Source: Candidatus Poribacteria bacterium
GTDB taxonomy: Bacteria > Poribacteria > WGA-4E > WGA-3G
NCBI GenBank assembly: GCA_022828145.1
Contig: JAJEJA010000104.1
Coordinates: forward strand, 45,201 to 109,200
DNA length: 64,000 nucleotides
Direction: 5' to 3'
The notes under the pieces: generated by a model
Databases searched by the model: none
What the model saw: the letters and a program-made list of their open reading frames with translations, nothing else
What the model was told of the DNA's origin: nothing
Position numbers and translations under genes: made by a program
Part shown: piece after piece, positions 55,194 through 63,970 of the stretch
How positions within the stretch are numbered: position 1 is the stretch's first letter
Layout of the letters: every line of letters begins with the position of its first letter

Positions 55194-56075
55194 TTATTCG
55201 CTGTTGTCGTTTAACGCTTGCGTAAACTCTTCCAGAGTTTCTACTTGCATTGCAGCCTGAAACAGCTGTTTAAGGCGTTGGATGTCATCAATCGCTTCTA
55301 AAGTTGGTTTCAAGTTCTGCGCGTCTTCGGTCTTTAATCGTAAGACGAGTGCCTCAAGTATATTCTCACGCGCGTTTTTTTTCATACCTCTTTCGTATGC
55401 TTGTGGTGCCACGTAATCAACAATTGGTGGGTTTTGCATGGTTTCCTCCGCAATCATATCTAAAATTGTTTGTACATCGTAAATTAAATTCCCTAAAACA
55501 ACCAGACTTCCGAGATATTCAGGCTTGTTTGGAACATCCATACTATCTGCTGTTTGAATGCACCGACGAAGCCATTGTTCAGCATCTATGTCTGCCGGAT
55601 GCTGCATGAGTGGTGTAAAAGGGATCAATCCCGCAAGTTTTAAATCCAGAATCGCTTGTCCATCTATTTCACTTAGTCGGAAAACTTGGTATTCAATAGA
55701 AATATTGTGATTTTCCAGATTCTGTGTGAACTTTCCTGGGTCGTTTCTCCCCGCGTTAGGTCCCAAGTAGAGGACATTGGAATACACTGGTAAACGGTAG
55801 GTTTCAATCGCTCTAATGATGTAACCTGCCATCCGTAGCGACATCTCCGGATCATAACTATCAGCGGTTTGAAACTCGAAATGCACAAGTACTTCTCTAT
55901 CTTCGTAAAGCACTTTGATAAGCGTGTCTGCTTGATGCATTTCAACTTTTGGTTGTTCAGGTGTAATAACCTCCAGCACTGTAATATTTTCCATTCCGAA
56001 CTTAAAACAGAGCTTGACAAAATCTTGGGGGTTTGTCTCAGCCTGTTTCTTAGAGGCAGTATCAAAACTTGCCAT
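55194..56075 (-). CDS. Rpn/PDDEXK_2-family nuclease (recombination-promoting, transposase-like)
   Basis: About 293 residues from the ATG at 56073-56075, preceded by AAAGGAAG; a longer frame to 56177 has no binding site. The nuclease core includes a QADTLIKVL strand with the acidic residue and LVHFEFQTADSYDPEMSLRMAGYI, an E-x-Q variant of PD-(D/E)XK. The second half is helical, with the APQAYERGMKK segment shared by the remnant at 25771. Family members cleave DNA and promote recA-independent recombination. Probably a mobile-associated gene. Confidence 0.75.
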   Translation of the reverse strand: MASFDTASKKQAETNPQDFVKLCFKFGMENITVLEVITPEQPKVEMHQADTLIKVLYEDREVLVHFEFQTADSYDPEMSLRMAGYIIRAIETYRLPVYSNVLYLGPNAGRNDPGKFTQNLENHNISIEYQVFRLSEIDGQAILDLKLAGLIPFTPLMQHPADIDAEQWLRRCIQTADSMDVPNKPEYLGSLVVLGNLIYDVQTILDMIAEETMQNPPIVDYVAPQAYERGMKKNARENILEALVLRLKTEDAQNLKPTLEAIDDIQRLKQLFQAAMQVETLEEFTQALNDNSE

Positions 56076-56154
56076 TTGCTTCCTTTCTAATAAATTATAG
56101 CACACATTTAGAGTGCATGCCAATTGTGAATCCGTTGCGGGTGTGTAACATTTC

Positions 56155-56187
56155 CATGTCGGGTTTCGCAAACTCAACCCGACCTAC
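56155..56187. repeat. half copy of the dispersed hairpin family
   Basis: CATGTCGGGTTTCGC followed by CTCAACCCGACCTAC matches one arm of the element at 49468-49551. The complementary arm is absent. The preceding GTGTGTAA also begins the repeat islands. Confidence 0.6.
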
Positions 56188-56233
56188 GGAAAGACAATAA
56201 TGGCAATTGATCAATTAGATTTGGTATTATCAG

Positions 56234-56362
56234 CAGGACTTACGCATTTTCTCTTAAAGTCTCCTTGATAAGGGGGATTTAGGGGTTACAAAGACTAAAA
56301 ACAGTGAAGTACCGCACCATTTACCCCCTTAACCCCCGCAAGCGGGGAATGCGTAAGTCCTG
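56234..56362. mobile_element. MITE-like element with 15-bp terminal inverted repeats
   Basis: CAGGACTTACGCATT (56234-56248) and its exact complement AATGCGTAAGTCCTG (56348-56362) bound 129 bp. Inside, AAGGGGGATTTAGGGG and ACCCCCTTAACCCCCG are near complements. The ends resemble those of small elements common in cyanobacteria (from memory). There is no coding sequence, so movement would need a transposase elsewhere. Confidence 0.65.
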
Positions 56363-56399
56363 ATCAGATTAAAGCTAATATACCCGTTCACTTGCCACC

Positions 56400-59300
56400 T
56401 CAATTTCCCAAACCCATACGATACTTGATGTCGTAGTTGATGATAAAGTCTAATTCCTCGTCTGTAAACCCGTAGTGTTCCGCAAGCACACGGTCAATTT
56501 TGTCTATGATGTGCTTGGAGTGACGCGGAAAAAACTCATCATAAACTACTTTGCCAGTAGTTTTATAATTGGTTTCCTTCCGTTGTGCATGATGTTTTAA
56601 ATCTTGCATTAAATCAGCAGATAGTTCAAAAAGTGTGTATTTGATAGTATCATCCATTTGATCAACACCAATTGGAAAACTCCTAACTTCACGCATAGTC
56701 AAGTCACGGCAATTAGAATGAACAACAAACCACCAATAAAAAAGCGAACTGTTTAAAGTTGCTGCGACTATGGACGCATCTAATTCAGTTGTTAGACATA
56801 AGGGTTTAACATGCGTTGAGGTTTTTTCTCCATCCTGTTCGTTCCAGAAATAAGGAACGAAATCAGTTGAACGAATCCAATATTGAGGGGAATTGTGAAA
56901 ATGGCAGACGAATTTCCCTAATTTAAAAGTCAATATAGATTTTTTGGTATTCCTGAGTTTGTAAGCAACTCGTTTGCCCAAAGAATTTGCTATTTTAGGA
57001 AATGCCCCTTCAGCGCAAATATCTGTAATTTCTTTGAAAACTATGCCCTCAAACAACATTGAGCGGACTTCCGTGAACCATCTATTATATTTGGTGGAAT
57101 ATAGTGTAGCCATATCCGAATCTTCTTCTTGTGTAGTGATAAAAATAGTAGCACGTATATGTTGCAGATCGTCAAAGAGTTTTCCCGGTCTATCATCAAA
57201 ATTAGCAAACCAACTTATCCTATTTGGTGATTTGAAAAGGGACTGTGCTGGTATCATGCGATCAGTACAAACCAGAGGTAGTTGAACGATCATTCCAACT
57301 GGTCCCTTGCTTAAATCAATAGATCTCTCAACAGTCATTGCATACAAATTTCCGCATTTTTCGGTCATGTATCCTTTTAATGTGTACTGTTTCTTAACCT
57401 TGCTATACTCAACATAAGGCGGATTACCTATAATCACATCAAACCCATCCTCTTGCAGAATTCCGTAAAACGCGATAAACCAGTGGAAAGGTTTGTGTGA
57501 ATTTAGCCACTTTTCGTAATCAGGTTGTTTGTTCGGATCAACGTCGTGTACGCCTGCCAAGTATTCGTTGAGTTCATCTTCTAATACCTGAAGCCTAGTT
57601 TGCAAGTTTTGTTTGTCGGCAGGTTTCACATCACCGCCTAACGTTGTTTGTTGTCTGCGAAACTCTACAAATAGTTGCTCAACGTCTTCTGCCTTTTCTT
57701 TGATGCGTTCCATTGTATTGTCAAAGTCAAGCCTGCCAGAAATCGATTCTTCTATCTCGTTGTATGTTGCAAAACCTACAAGCGTATTGCCTGCCTGAAT
57801 GTTAAAGTCAATATCGGGTAAAGGTTCAATCTGTTGGACATCCTCAATCTGTGCCACCATTTTAAGGAAGAGTCGCAGCTTGCAAATCTCTATCGCCTCC
57901 TCCATAATATCTACACCGTAGAGATTGTTGATGATGATAGATTTAAGCACAAAATATTCTCGGTTAGGATGCTGGGCGATACGGTCAAGGGTTTCGCGGA
58001 AGTCTTTGTATTTACGGGAGGGTCGCGATTCGGAGATCGCTCCTACCTGATTTGGTCGCGATTCGGAGATCGCTCCTACCTCGTCAAGGAAGACTTGCAT
58101 TCGGTCAAGGCACGCCTCGTAAAGCGGTTCAAGGATGTTCAGCGCGGCAAAGAGGAATGCGCCGGATCCGCATGTCGGATCAAGCACTGTCACTTGCGTG
58201 ATGGCTTTCCAGAAGGCCCGGAGTAGTTCCGGTCCCTCACAGTTTTCTATGACATCCTGCGCGAATTGGCGGATATCCAGATTATAGGTTATTAGATCGT
58301 TGATGTTGTCAATCTCTCCGTTTGCAAGTTTGCTGCGGACGGTATCGTGACGTTGTCTGCGTGCAACTACCTCTCGCCAAATTTCTGTGGATAGGGCATA
58401 TTCTTCGGACGCGAGTGTGTTCCAACCACATTCGTCACGTTTGGAGATATCGTCAATTCCGGCAGCAATTTCCGTTGGTAAAGGTAATTCAACGCCTTTT
58501 TTGACTGCCTTGTAGATATACTTATCAGGGTCTTCTTGCAGCAATTTCCAAACGGAAGCGTTACCTTCAAAAGCGATTTTGCATTCCTTGCGTGCCCTGT
58601 CAAACAAAAACGGAATTATGGTATTCTTGCTGATGTATTCCGTGATGTCCTCTTTGGTATAGTATGCTCCCATCTGTTTCTGGTTGATGTATTTTTCAAA
58701 GATGTAGCCAAGCACATCAGGGTTAATCTCTTTATCGTTTTTGAGGGGTCGGTCATCAAGATGCCAATCGTATTGTTCAAAGAAGGCAAAAAGTTTCTCA
58801 AATGCTGTGTCAGGGATTTCAATGTTCTGACCGTGAAGTGTCTCAATTTCGTGTTTTTGAAAGATGCCGCCGTTGAGGTAAGGGATTTTACCGAGTAATC
58901 TTCTTATTTCAGGAGTACGTTCATCCTCTGGTTTGGCAAATCCTTCAAAGAAAAGCGGACAAAGGAATTCTTTGTAGTATAGATCCGTGCCGTTTCTTTT
59001 GGTCTCAGTAAGTTTGGTTTGCAAATATTTATCGTTTTTGTTCAGAAAGCTTTTCTTTTGGATGAAGTAGATGAACATGAGGCGGTTGAGCATCACTGAT
59101 ACATACCATTTTTGCATCTCTTCATCGGGAATGCCGCTGAGGAATTCGAGGAATGCATCGTGTTCCTTTTTGAAACGGTCATAAAACTTTTTGGTGACCC
59201 TTTCAGCGTAAAAGGCGGTCCCGACGCGTTCAATCACGCCAAAAAGTCCAATGTCCTCTTCCTCATCTAAGCTGAAGGCTATGTTTTGCAGCTTTTGGAT

Positions 59301-59687
59301 CAGCGAATCGCCGGACTGCCAAGTTTCGTAGCGGTGTTCACGGCATGCGTCCGGTCTCCCCCGTTGACGTTTGACCCACTGCCATATTTGGATGGATTTG
59401 TCAGCATTCGTATAGATGATAAAGTTTTCATGTGAGGCTTTTGCGACCTGTCTTTGAATTTTACGACGGGTTGCATAATCTGGAAAGGGTTGTTCTTCTG
59501 TCATCTGTGGACATTCATAGACTACCATACCGCGTTTTTCAGCAAGTGCTGTGAGAACATATTTGGTTTCATCTACGATAACCGGGAGTGTTTGAGAATG
59601 ATTGTCCCAACCGAGAACTTGTGTAAAGAGATCCTCAAATTCAGATTCTTTGAGGTATTGGCGTGTTTCTTGAGGGGTAAATTGCAT
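56400..59687 (-). CDS. Eco57I-class/PglX-like adenine-specific DNA methyltransferase
   Basis: A 1095-residue N6-adenine methylase of gamma order: motif X region GAYYTKEDITEYI at 340-352, motif I DPTCGSGAF at 503-511, catalytic NPPY at 755-758. The N-terminal 150 residues might hold a degenerate nuclease fold (FEDLFTQVLGWD), but I see no complete PD-(D/E)XK set. The C-terminal 330 residues look like a target-recognition region. Residues 537-558 are two copies of VGAISESRP plus two variable residues, encoded by an inserted repeat. It is third in a helicase, small protein, methylase unit, so a modification role in a defence system is likely. BREX PglX and DISARM DrmMI are relatives by type. Confidence 0.82.
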   Translation of the reverse strand: MQFTPQETRQYLKESEFEDLFTQVLGWDNHSQTLPVIVDETKYVLTALAEKRGMVVYECPQMTEEQPFPDYATRRKIQRQVAKASHENFIIYTNADKSIQIWQWVKRQRGRPDACREHRYETWQSGDSLIQKLQNIAFSLDEEEDIGLFGVIERVGTAFYAERVTKKFYDRFKKEHDAFLEFLSGIPDEEMQKWYVSVMLNRLMFIYFIQKKSFLNKNDKYLQTKLTETKRNGTDLYYKEFLCPLFFEGFAKPEDERTPEIRRLLGKIPYLNGGIFQKHEIETLHGQNIEIPDTAFEKLFAFFEQYDWHLDDRPLKNDKEINPDVLGYIFEKYINQKQMGAYYTKEDITEYISKNTIIPFLFDRARKECKIAFEGNASVWKLLQEDPDKYIYKAVKKGVELPLPTEIAAGIDDISKRDECGWNTLASEEYALSTEIWREVVARRQRHDTVRSKLANGEIDNINDLITYNLDIRQFAQDVIENCEGPELLRAFWKAITQVTVLDPTCGSGAFLFAALNILEPLYEACLDRMQVFLDEVGAISESRPNQVGAISESRPSRKYKDFRETLDRIAQHPNREYFVLKSIIINNLYGVDIMEEAIEICKLRLFLKMVAQIEDVQQIEPLPDIDFNIQAGNTLVGFATYNEIEESISGRLDFDNTMERIKEKAEDVEQLFVEFRRQQTTLGGDVKPADKQNLQTRLQVLEDELNEYLAGVHDVDPNKQPDYEKWLNSHKPFHWFIAFYGILQEDGFDVIIGNPPYVEYSKVKKQYTLKGYMTEKCGNLYAMTVERSIDLSKGPVGMIVQLPLVCTDRMIPAQSLFKSPNRISWFANFDDRPGKLFDDLQHIRATIFITTQEEDSDMATLYSTKYNRWFTEVRSMLFEGIVFKEITDICAEGAFPKIANSLGKRVAYKLRNTKKSILTFKLGKFVCHFHNSPQYWIRSTDFVPYFWNEQDGEKTSTHVKPLCLTTELDASIVAATLNSSLFYWWFVVHSNCRDLTMREVRSFPIGVDQMDDTIKYTLFELSADLMQDLKHHAQRKETNYKTTGKVVYDEFFPRHSKHIIDKIDRVLAEHYGFTDEELDFIINYDIKYRMGLGN
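58021..58080. repeat. palindromic repeat inserted in frame in the methylase gene, two copies
   Basis: Two identical 27-base copies of a sequence beginning GGTCGCGATTCGGAGATC and ending GCTCCTACC (58021-58047, 58054-58080) separated by TGATTT, so the period is 33 bases or 11 codons. Each contains the dyad GCGATTCGGAGATCGC. Reading frame is preserved, and the peptide lies between motif I and the next helix, a loop likely to tolerate insertion. Confidence 0.85.
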
Positions 59688-59785
59688 AGGTGTTTATAGT
59701 GAGTTGGGACTTTTCAAAACGTACACATTAAGGTACAGTAAGTCATGGTTAATAGATATCGCCACGATTGTCAATTTGTAGGATT

Positions 59786-60115
59786 TCACAGTCCAATTTC
59801 CTTTTTGATCTGTTCCCAGGGTCTGCCACCGCCTGCGTCCAATTCCCGTTCTGCCTCAGCCATGTCTGCTAAGACATCTGGTTCTGAATTAATCAACGCG
59901 GTTTCGCGCCACTCGGAGAGAAAAATAGAAAGTGTTTCAGCATCTTTTTTGCCATCCGAAATGTGCGTTAGTAGTTCGAATAGTTCAGTGAAAAACTCAA
60001 CAAGCTCTTCTGTGTCTAACCACTTGACCCAATCAAAGGAGTTTGAGATCCTAACAGATTTGACGAGTAATTGATCGTTCATGAGATGTCCAACAACAAG
60101 TTTTGGCTTTTTCAT
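59786..60115 (-). CDS. small protein with antitoxin-like C-terminus, between helicase and methylase
   Basis: A 109-residue acidic, helical protein. The last ~35 residues (VLADMAEAERELDAGGGRPWEQIKKEIGL in parts) resemble the C-terminus of RelB/Phd-type antitoxins, where a basic WEEIKKEL helix wraps the toxin. The N-terminal half does not look like a DNA-binding domain. No toxin partner is adjacent. Its place in the operon, 105 bp from the helicase and 99 bp from the methylase, suggests an accessory or regulatory subunit of the system. Confidence 0.5.
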   Translation of the reverse strand: MKKPKLVVGHLMNDQLLVKSVRISNSFDWVKWLDTEELVEFFTELFELLTHISDGKKDAETLSIFLSEWRETALINSEPDVLADMAEAERELDAGGGRPWEQIKKEIGL

Positions 60116-60219
60116 ATAAGACCTCTGACAAAAGGGATTATGTTAATGTCAATTATACCTGATTTAGACAAGGATTACAAGGTTTAACTACTCGTTTATT
60201 TGATATAGTAACTTTTCCT

Positions 60220-63200
60220 TTATTTTACAGAAAGACCTAATGAACACACGATTTTGGGTTCTTGCGTTTGGATTTCTTCTTCAACAATGCAGAGTCGTCC
60301 ATCGTCCCATAAACCGATCACTAATTCAGCAAGTTTTTCGTTGGAAATACCAGAGCGAAGTTGTGGATTAAGAATATCCTTTGCCACTGGACGTAGCGGG
60401 TAACGATAGATATTTTCTATTACTTGTTTGAGTTCTGGTATTGCGAAGAGAGTCCCTTCTACTTCTGATGCATAATCTTTTAATCGTTCATAAGTGCGGA
60501 AACGTGCTCCAGTTGAGCGTCCGAGTTGTCCACCAATTGATCTGCCCTCAGAGACAATGAGTTTCGCTGCTTCCTCTACAAGGTGATGGTGTTCCTCCAA
60601 AGGTTGTAGTGCTTCTGTATCAAGTTTGCATTCTGCTGCTTGTAGAATAGTGAACTGTGATTCTGTTACACTCTCTCCATTTTTGTTTATCCATGCCAGC
60701 GCGTCGTTATCATCTCCGGTTCTGATATATACCAATGCACCTTCAGGCTGTGTATCTGTGGGTGAATGTGGTTTAGTTGAATAAACAACAGGTGGGAGTT
60801 TGGTGATGATTTTCTCTAAATCTGGGTTTTCGGTAATAGCGTTTTTCCATATCTGGTAGGCGTGAGATGCAAGGTCTACGTCATTATCCATATCGTCATC
60901 AAGTAGTCCAGCGTTTTCATGATACAAGTTAACGATTGCTTGGTTTCCATTTTCACCGTCATCTTCAAAAAAAGCTTCGTCTGTTCCGACAACCTCAGCG
61001 TTTTCTTGTAGACGTGCACGTACGCGTCCGCGTAGATGTATGATACGTTCAACACCTTGTGCGGGTAAAAAGGAGTAGCACAGTATTTCTTCTGCAGTTT
61101 GACCGATTCTGTCAACGCGTCCAGCGCGTTGGACTAACCGTATAATTGCCCATGGGAGGTCGTAGTTTACGACTATTGCACAGTCCTGTAGATTCTGACC
61201 TTCACTCAAAACATCCGTGCTGATGAGGAGGCGCAATTCATCTTCTTTTCTGAAAGCACCTTTTTTGTTATTGCTAATAGGACTGAATCGGGTTGCCAAC
61301 CACGTAGGATTAGCAGAGTCACCGGTAGCTGCTGCTAAGTGAGTCAAGCCGCGTTTGTCTAATGCAGCTTTTAGATAATGTACAGTATCCGCAAATTGTG
61401 TGAAAACTAAAACCTTTGTATCGGGATGTGTTTGCGTTAATAGGTGCTCAAGGGCGTTAAGTTTGGCATCTTTTGACTCATCCCAATCACCGTATAGTTG
61501 TAGAATCTGGATCAGTGCTTCTGCGTCTTGCGTAAGTTGTTTCTTTAGGATCGGTAAGAATAGATCAGAACGGATCCACTTAAAACGGGTGCTGTACTTT
61601 GTCAAATAGATTTTATAAATAGCAGCAGCGCGTTCTTTGTACTTTTCAATTGTATACAAATTGGAATGGGAATCGGTTGTATCAATTAATTCGTCATCCT
61701 CATCATCTGAAGCAGCTGAAATAAGATTGACATTATCGGTGTCTGTATCGCTAAATCGTGTATCAAGCATAGATGCATCAAGTCCACCGATTGGAAATGG
61801 TTCGCCGTTTTCAATTGCATATAAAAAGATATAATTTCGTAGAATGTGTCGATCAACAGACTGTAAAAATGCTTTTCCACTACTTTCAAGCCGTTTGAAT
61901 AGATTAGTTCGGCAAAATCCCATCAACCGTTTTCCGCCACGGGATAGGTCTTGTAATCGTTCTTTTTCAGTTTCGGTAGGTGGTTCTGTTGGTGCCTCAT
62001 CAATGTAATTTGCAAGTCCATAACGTGCCAAATTAAGTCTGTTTATGATATTCACTACATTTTCTGAATATAATTGTGCATAAGTGTCGTCAGGGTTTTT
62101 GTCGTCAATTGTGAACGGAACTGTTTTGGGTGCGCGTGTTGGGAAGTAGGATCGTGTTCCATCTGGAAACAGTAGGTATTTTCTTTTTGAGTCGGTATCT
62201 TCTTTGGCATAGTTTTGCATGATGAAGCTGCGTGTTCTTCGGACAAGGTATCGCCGCATCAGTTCTCGCCAATCGTCAATTTCTTCGCTTTTTTCAAACG
62301 CTGCGAGGGTGTTTGTTCCGCATTGATGATCGCTAAGGAATTTTAGCTCACCAACTTTATTGATGCAATGGTCTGGACGGATGCCGAGGTTTTCAGTTTC
62401 ATCAACGAAAAGGCGGAGTTGATTTGAGAGATCAAGGAACGATTTGTTATACGGTGTTGCTGTGAGTAAAATCACTTTACTCTCATTTTGTTGAATATAG
62501 TCCTGAATTGCACGGTAACGTTTGCCTTCTCGGTTTCTGAGATTGTGGCTTTCATCAATCATGACTAATCTGTAACGTCTGAGATCGGGGAGTTCGTTTT
62601 GCACTTGACTTATTGAAAGCACTTTTCCACGTAAACGGTATTCTTCACGATAATATTCCCACATCTGGACAAGGTTCTTTGGGCAAATGATAAGTGTTTC
62701 AAGATCATCCTTGTCTTCCATTATCCTTGCGAGTGCTGTTCCCATAAGTGTTTTACCCAGACCGACAACATCACCGATAAGTACACCGTCACGTTTGTTT
62801 AGATGGTGTGCTGCGATTTTGACAGCAGCTGTTTGAAAGTCAAAAAGTTTGTCTTCAAAATCGCTTGGTATACTGAATTCATTCAAGCCTGCGCGTGCTT
62901 CATGTGAAAGGTGATATGCCATTTTTATGTAGATATGATAGGGTGGAATCAACTCCTCACGTGCCCAACTTTGCTCAATGATTTCGGCTAATTCCTTAGA
63001 TATATCTATGCACCACCTATCGTTCCATCTATCTTCGAACCAGTTTTGTAATTTCTGACAAGCGTCAGCATCAAGCACATCAATGTTGAGTTCTCCCTGT
63101 TTTGAGAGTCCAGCGAGTGTTAGGTTACTACTGCCGAGGTAACCCACAATTGGTGATATAGGGTCTTGTCTGTGTAGTAGGTAAAGTTTGGCATGCAGTG

Positions 63201-63609
63201 GGTGTTGTAGAAATAGTTTTACCTTTACCTTTTCGTTCCGAATTTGATGTGCTAATTGGCGTAGACCGATTTCGTCTTCACGGGTAGGAATTCCGATGGT
63301 TAATTGTTCACGAAATTCCTCTGCTAACTTCTTTTTGATGCGGAGTGCAGTTTGATTATCTAATCTGTTTGTCTCTTTAATAACGTGCATGGCCTGTCGT
63401 AGTTTTTCATTGGGGTTTTGATGCCTTCCGACGAGTAAACGGCAGCATGCTTCATCTCCACCGTGCCAATTTTCAATGTAATTTGCGAGTCTTCTCCAGC
63501 CTCTGAGGTTAAAATAACCCACGCAAAAATCTGCATGGGTAGAGGCTTCAAGGGTTTGTTGTAGTGCTTGAAGGAGCGGTTGGTTGATATTGTCAAAGAT
63601 TCTGGGCAT
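60220..63609 (-). CDS. PLD-domain SNF2-type helicase, putative defence effector
   Basis: A 1129-residue fusion. Residues 1-~200 form a phospholipase D-like domain with HAK at 139-141 and GSSN at 159-162 (an HxK...GSxN half-site, so a dimer would be needed for activity). The SNF2/HepA-type helicase follows with Walker A GLGKT at 283-287, DESH box at 352-355, LTATP motif III and the second RecA lobe with STDVLSEGQNLQ and QRAGRVDRIGQ. The last ~230 residues are unassigned. PLD nucleases fused or linked to SNF2 helicases with methylases occur in DISARM-like and related restriction systems. It is the first gene of its cassette. Intact by inspection. Confidence 0.8.
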   Translation of the reverse strand: MPRIFDNINQPLLQALQQTLEASTHADFCVGYFNLRGWRRLANYIENWHGGDEACCRLLVGRHQNPNEKLRQAMHVIKETNRLDNQTALRIKKKLAEEFREQLTIGIPTREDEIGLRQLAHQIRNEKVKVKLFLQHPLHAKLYLLHRQDPISPIVGYLGSSNLTLAGLSKQGELNIDVLDADACQKLQNWFEDRWNDRWCIDISKELAEIIEQSWAREELIPPYHIYIKMAYHLSHEARAGLNEFSIPSDFEDKLFDFQTAAVKIAAHHLNKRDGVLIGDVVGLGKTLMGTALARIMEDKDDLETLIICPKNLVQMWEYYREEYRLRGKVLSISQVQNELPDLRRYRLVMIDESHNLRNREGKRYRAIQDYIQQNESKVILLTATPYNKSFLDLSNQLRLFVDETENLGIRPDHCINKVGELKFLSDHQCGTNTLAAFEKSEEIDDWRELMRRYLVRRTRSFIMQNYAKEDTDSKRKYLLFPDGTRSYFPTRAPKTVPFTIDDKNPDDTYAQLYSENVVNIINRLNLARYGLANYIDEAPTEPPTETEKERLQDLSRGGKRLMGFCRTNLFKRLESSGKAFLQSVDRHILRNYIFLYAIENGEPFPIGGLDASMLDTRFSDTDTDNVNLISAASDDEDDELIDTTDSHSNLYTIEKYKERAAAIYKIYLTKYSTRFKWIRSDLFLPILKKQLTQDAEALIQILQLYGDWDESKDAKLNALEHLLTQTHPDTKVLVFTQFADTVHYLKAALDKRGLTHLAAATGDSANPTWLATRFSPISNNKKGAFRKEDELRLLISTDVLSEGQNLQDCAIVVNYDLPWAIIRLVQRAGRVDRIGQTAEEILCYSFLPAQGVERIIHLRGRVRARLQENAEVVGTDEAFFEDDGENGNQAIVNLYHENAGLLDDDMDNDVDLASHAYQIWKNAITENPDLEKIITKLPPVVYSTKPHSPTDTQPEGALVYIRTGDDNDALAWINKNGESVTESQFTILQAAECKLDTEALQPLEEHHHLVEEAAKLIVSEGRSIGGQLGRSTGARFRTYERLKDYASEVEGTLFAIPELKQVIENIYRYPLRPVAKDILNPQLRSGISNEKLAELVIGLWDDGRLCIVEEEIQTQEPKIVCSLGLSVK

Positions 63610-63696
63610 AGACTGGTATTCCTTAATTTCTCATAGTAATTTTCGCTGTATTTTAACAGATACGACCAATTTGTGCAAGTGCCTGGGGTGTAACGG

Positions 63697-63757
63697 GTGT
63701 GTAAATATTTTGTCATTTTATTTATCTGAATCGCGGATTACGCGGATTCCGCGCCAG
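63697..63757. repeat. repeat island, copy 3: GTGTGTAAA and CGCGGATTACGCGGA modules
   Basis: GTGTGTAAATATTTTGTCAT, then TCTGAATCGCGGATTACGCGG and a GCGCC end. It matches the module at 847-907 and, for its first part, 9149-9168, all in the same orientation. 63610-64000 has no gene beyond repeats. Confidence 0.75.
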
Positions 63758-63813
63758 TTAACATAGCTGGCACGGAAGGGTGTCTGGAACATTATATGAC
63801 TTTGATCGGCAAC

Positions 63814-63970
63814 AAAGAAGCACAATCAAGGATGAATGTGCTACAAAGAAGCACAATCAAGGATGAATGTGCTACAAAGAAGCACAATCAAGGATGAATG
63901 TGCTACAAAGAGAAGCACAATCTAACAGAATGTGCTACAAAGAGAAGCACAATCTAACAGAATGTGCTAC
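63814..63970. repeat. tandem array of GAAGCACAATC / TGTGCTAC units
   Basis: Three consecutive units with inner ATCAAGGATGAA then two with ATCTAACAGAA, about 31 bases each. Identical unit types occur at 9328-9430, and degenerate ones at 1020-1180. The order of the two inner types is the same as at 9328. Confidence 0.9.

Noticed and set aside
56076..56177. N-terminal extension of the Rpn-family nuclease
   Set aside because: There is no ribosome binding site for the longer start and no family similarity, while AAAGGAAG precedes the ATG at 56075.
56400..63609. A complete BREX or DISARM system
   Set aside because: No pglZ, brxA/B/C, drmA, drmB or separate drmC is visible. Only the methylase and helicase types are shared.
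63814..63970. Regularly spaced repeats suggesting a CRISPR array
   Set aside because: The inner segments are only about 12 bases and are themselves repeated in two types. No cas genes are present. The same units occur in three islands.
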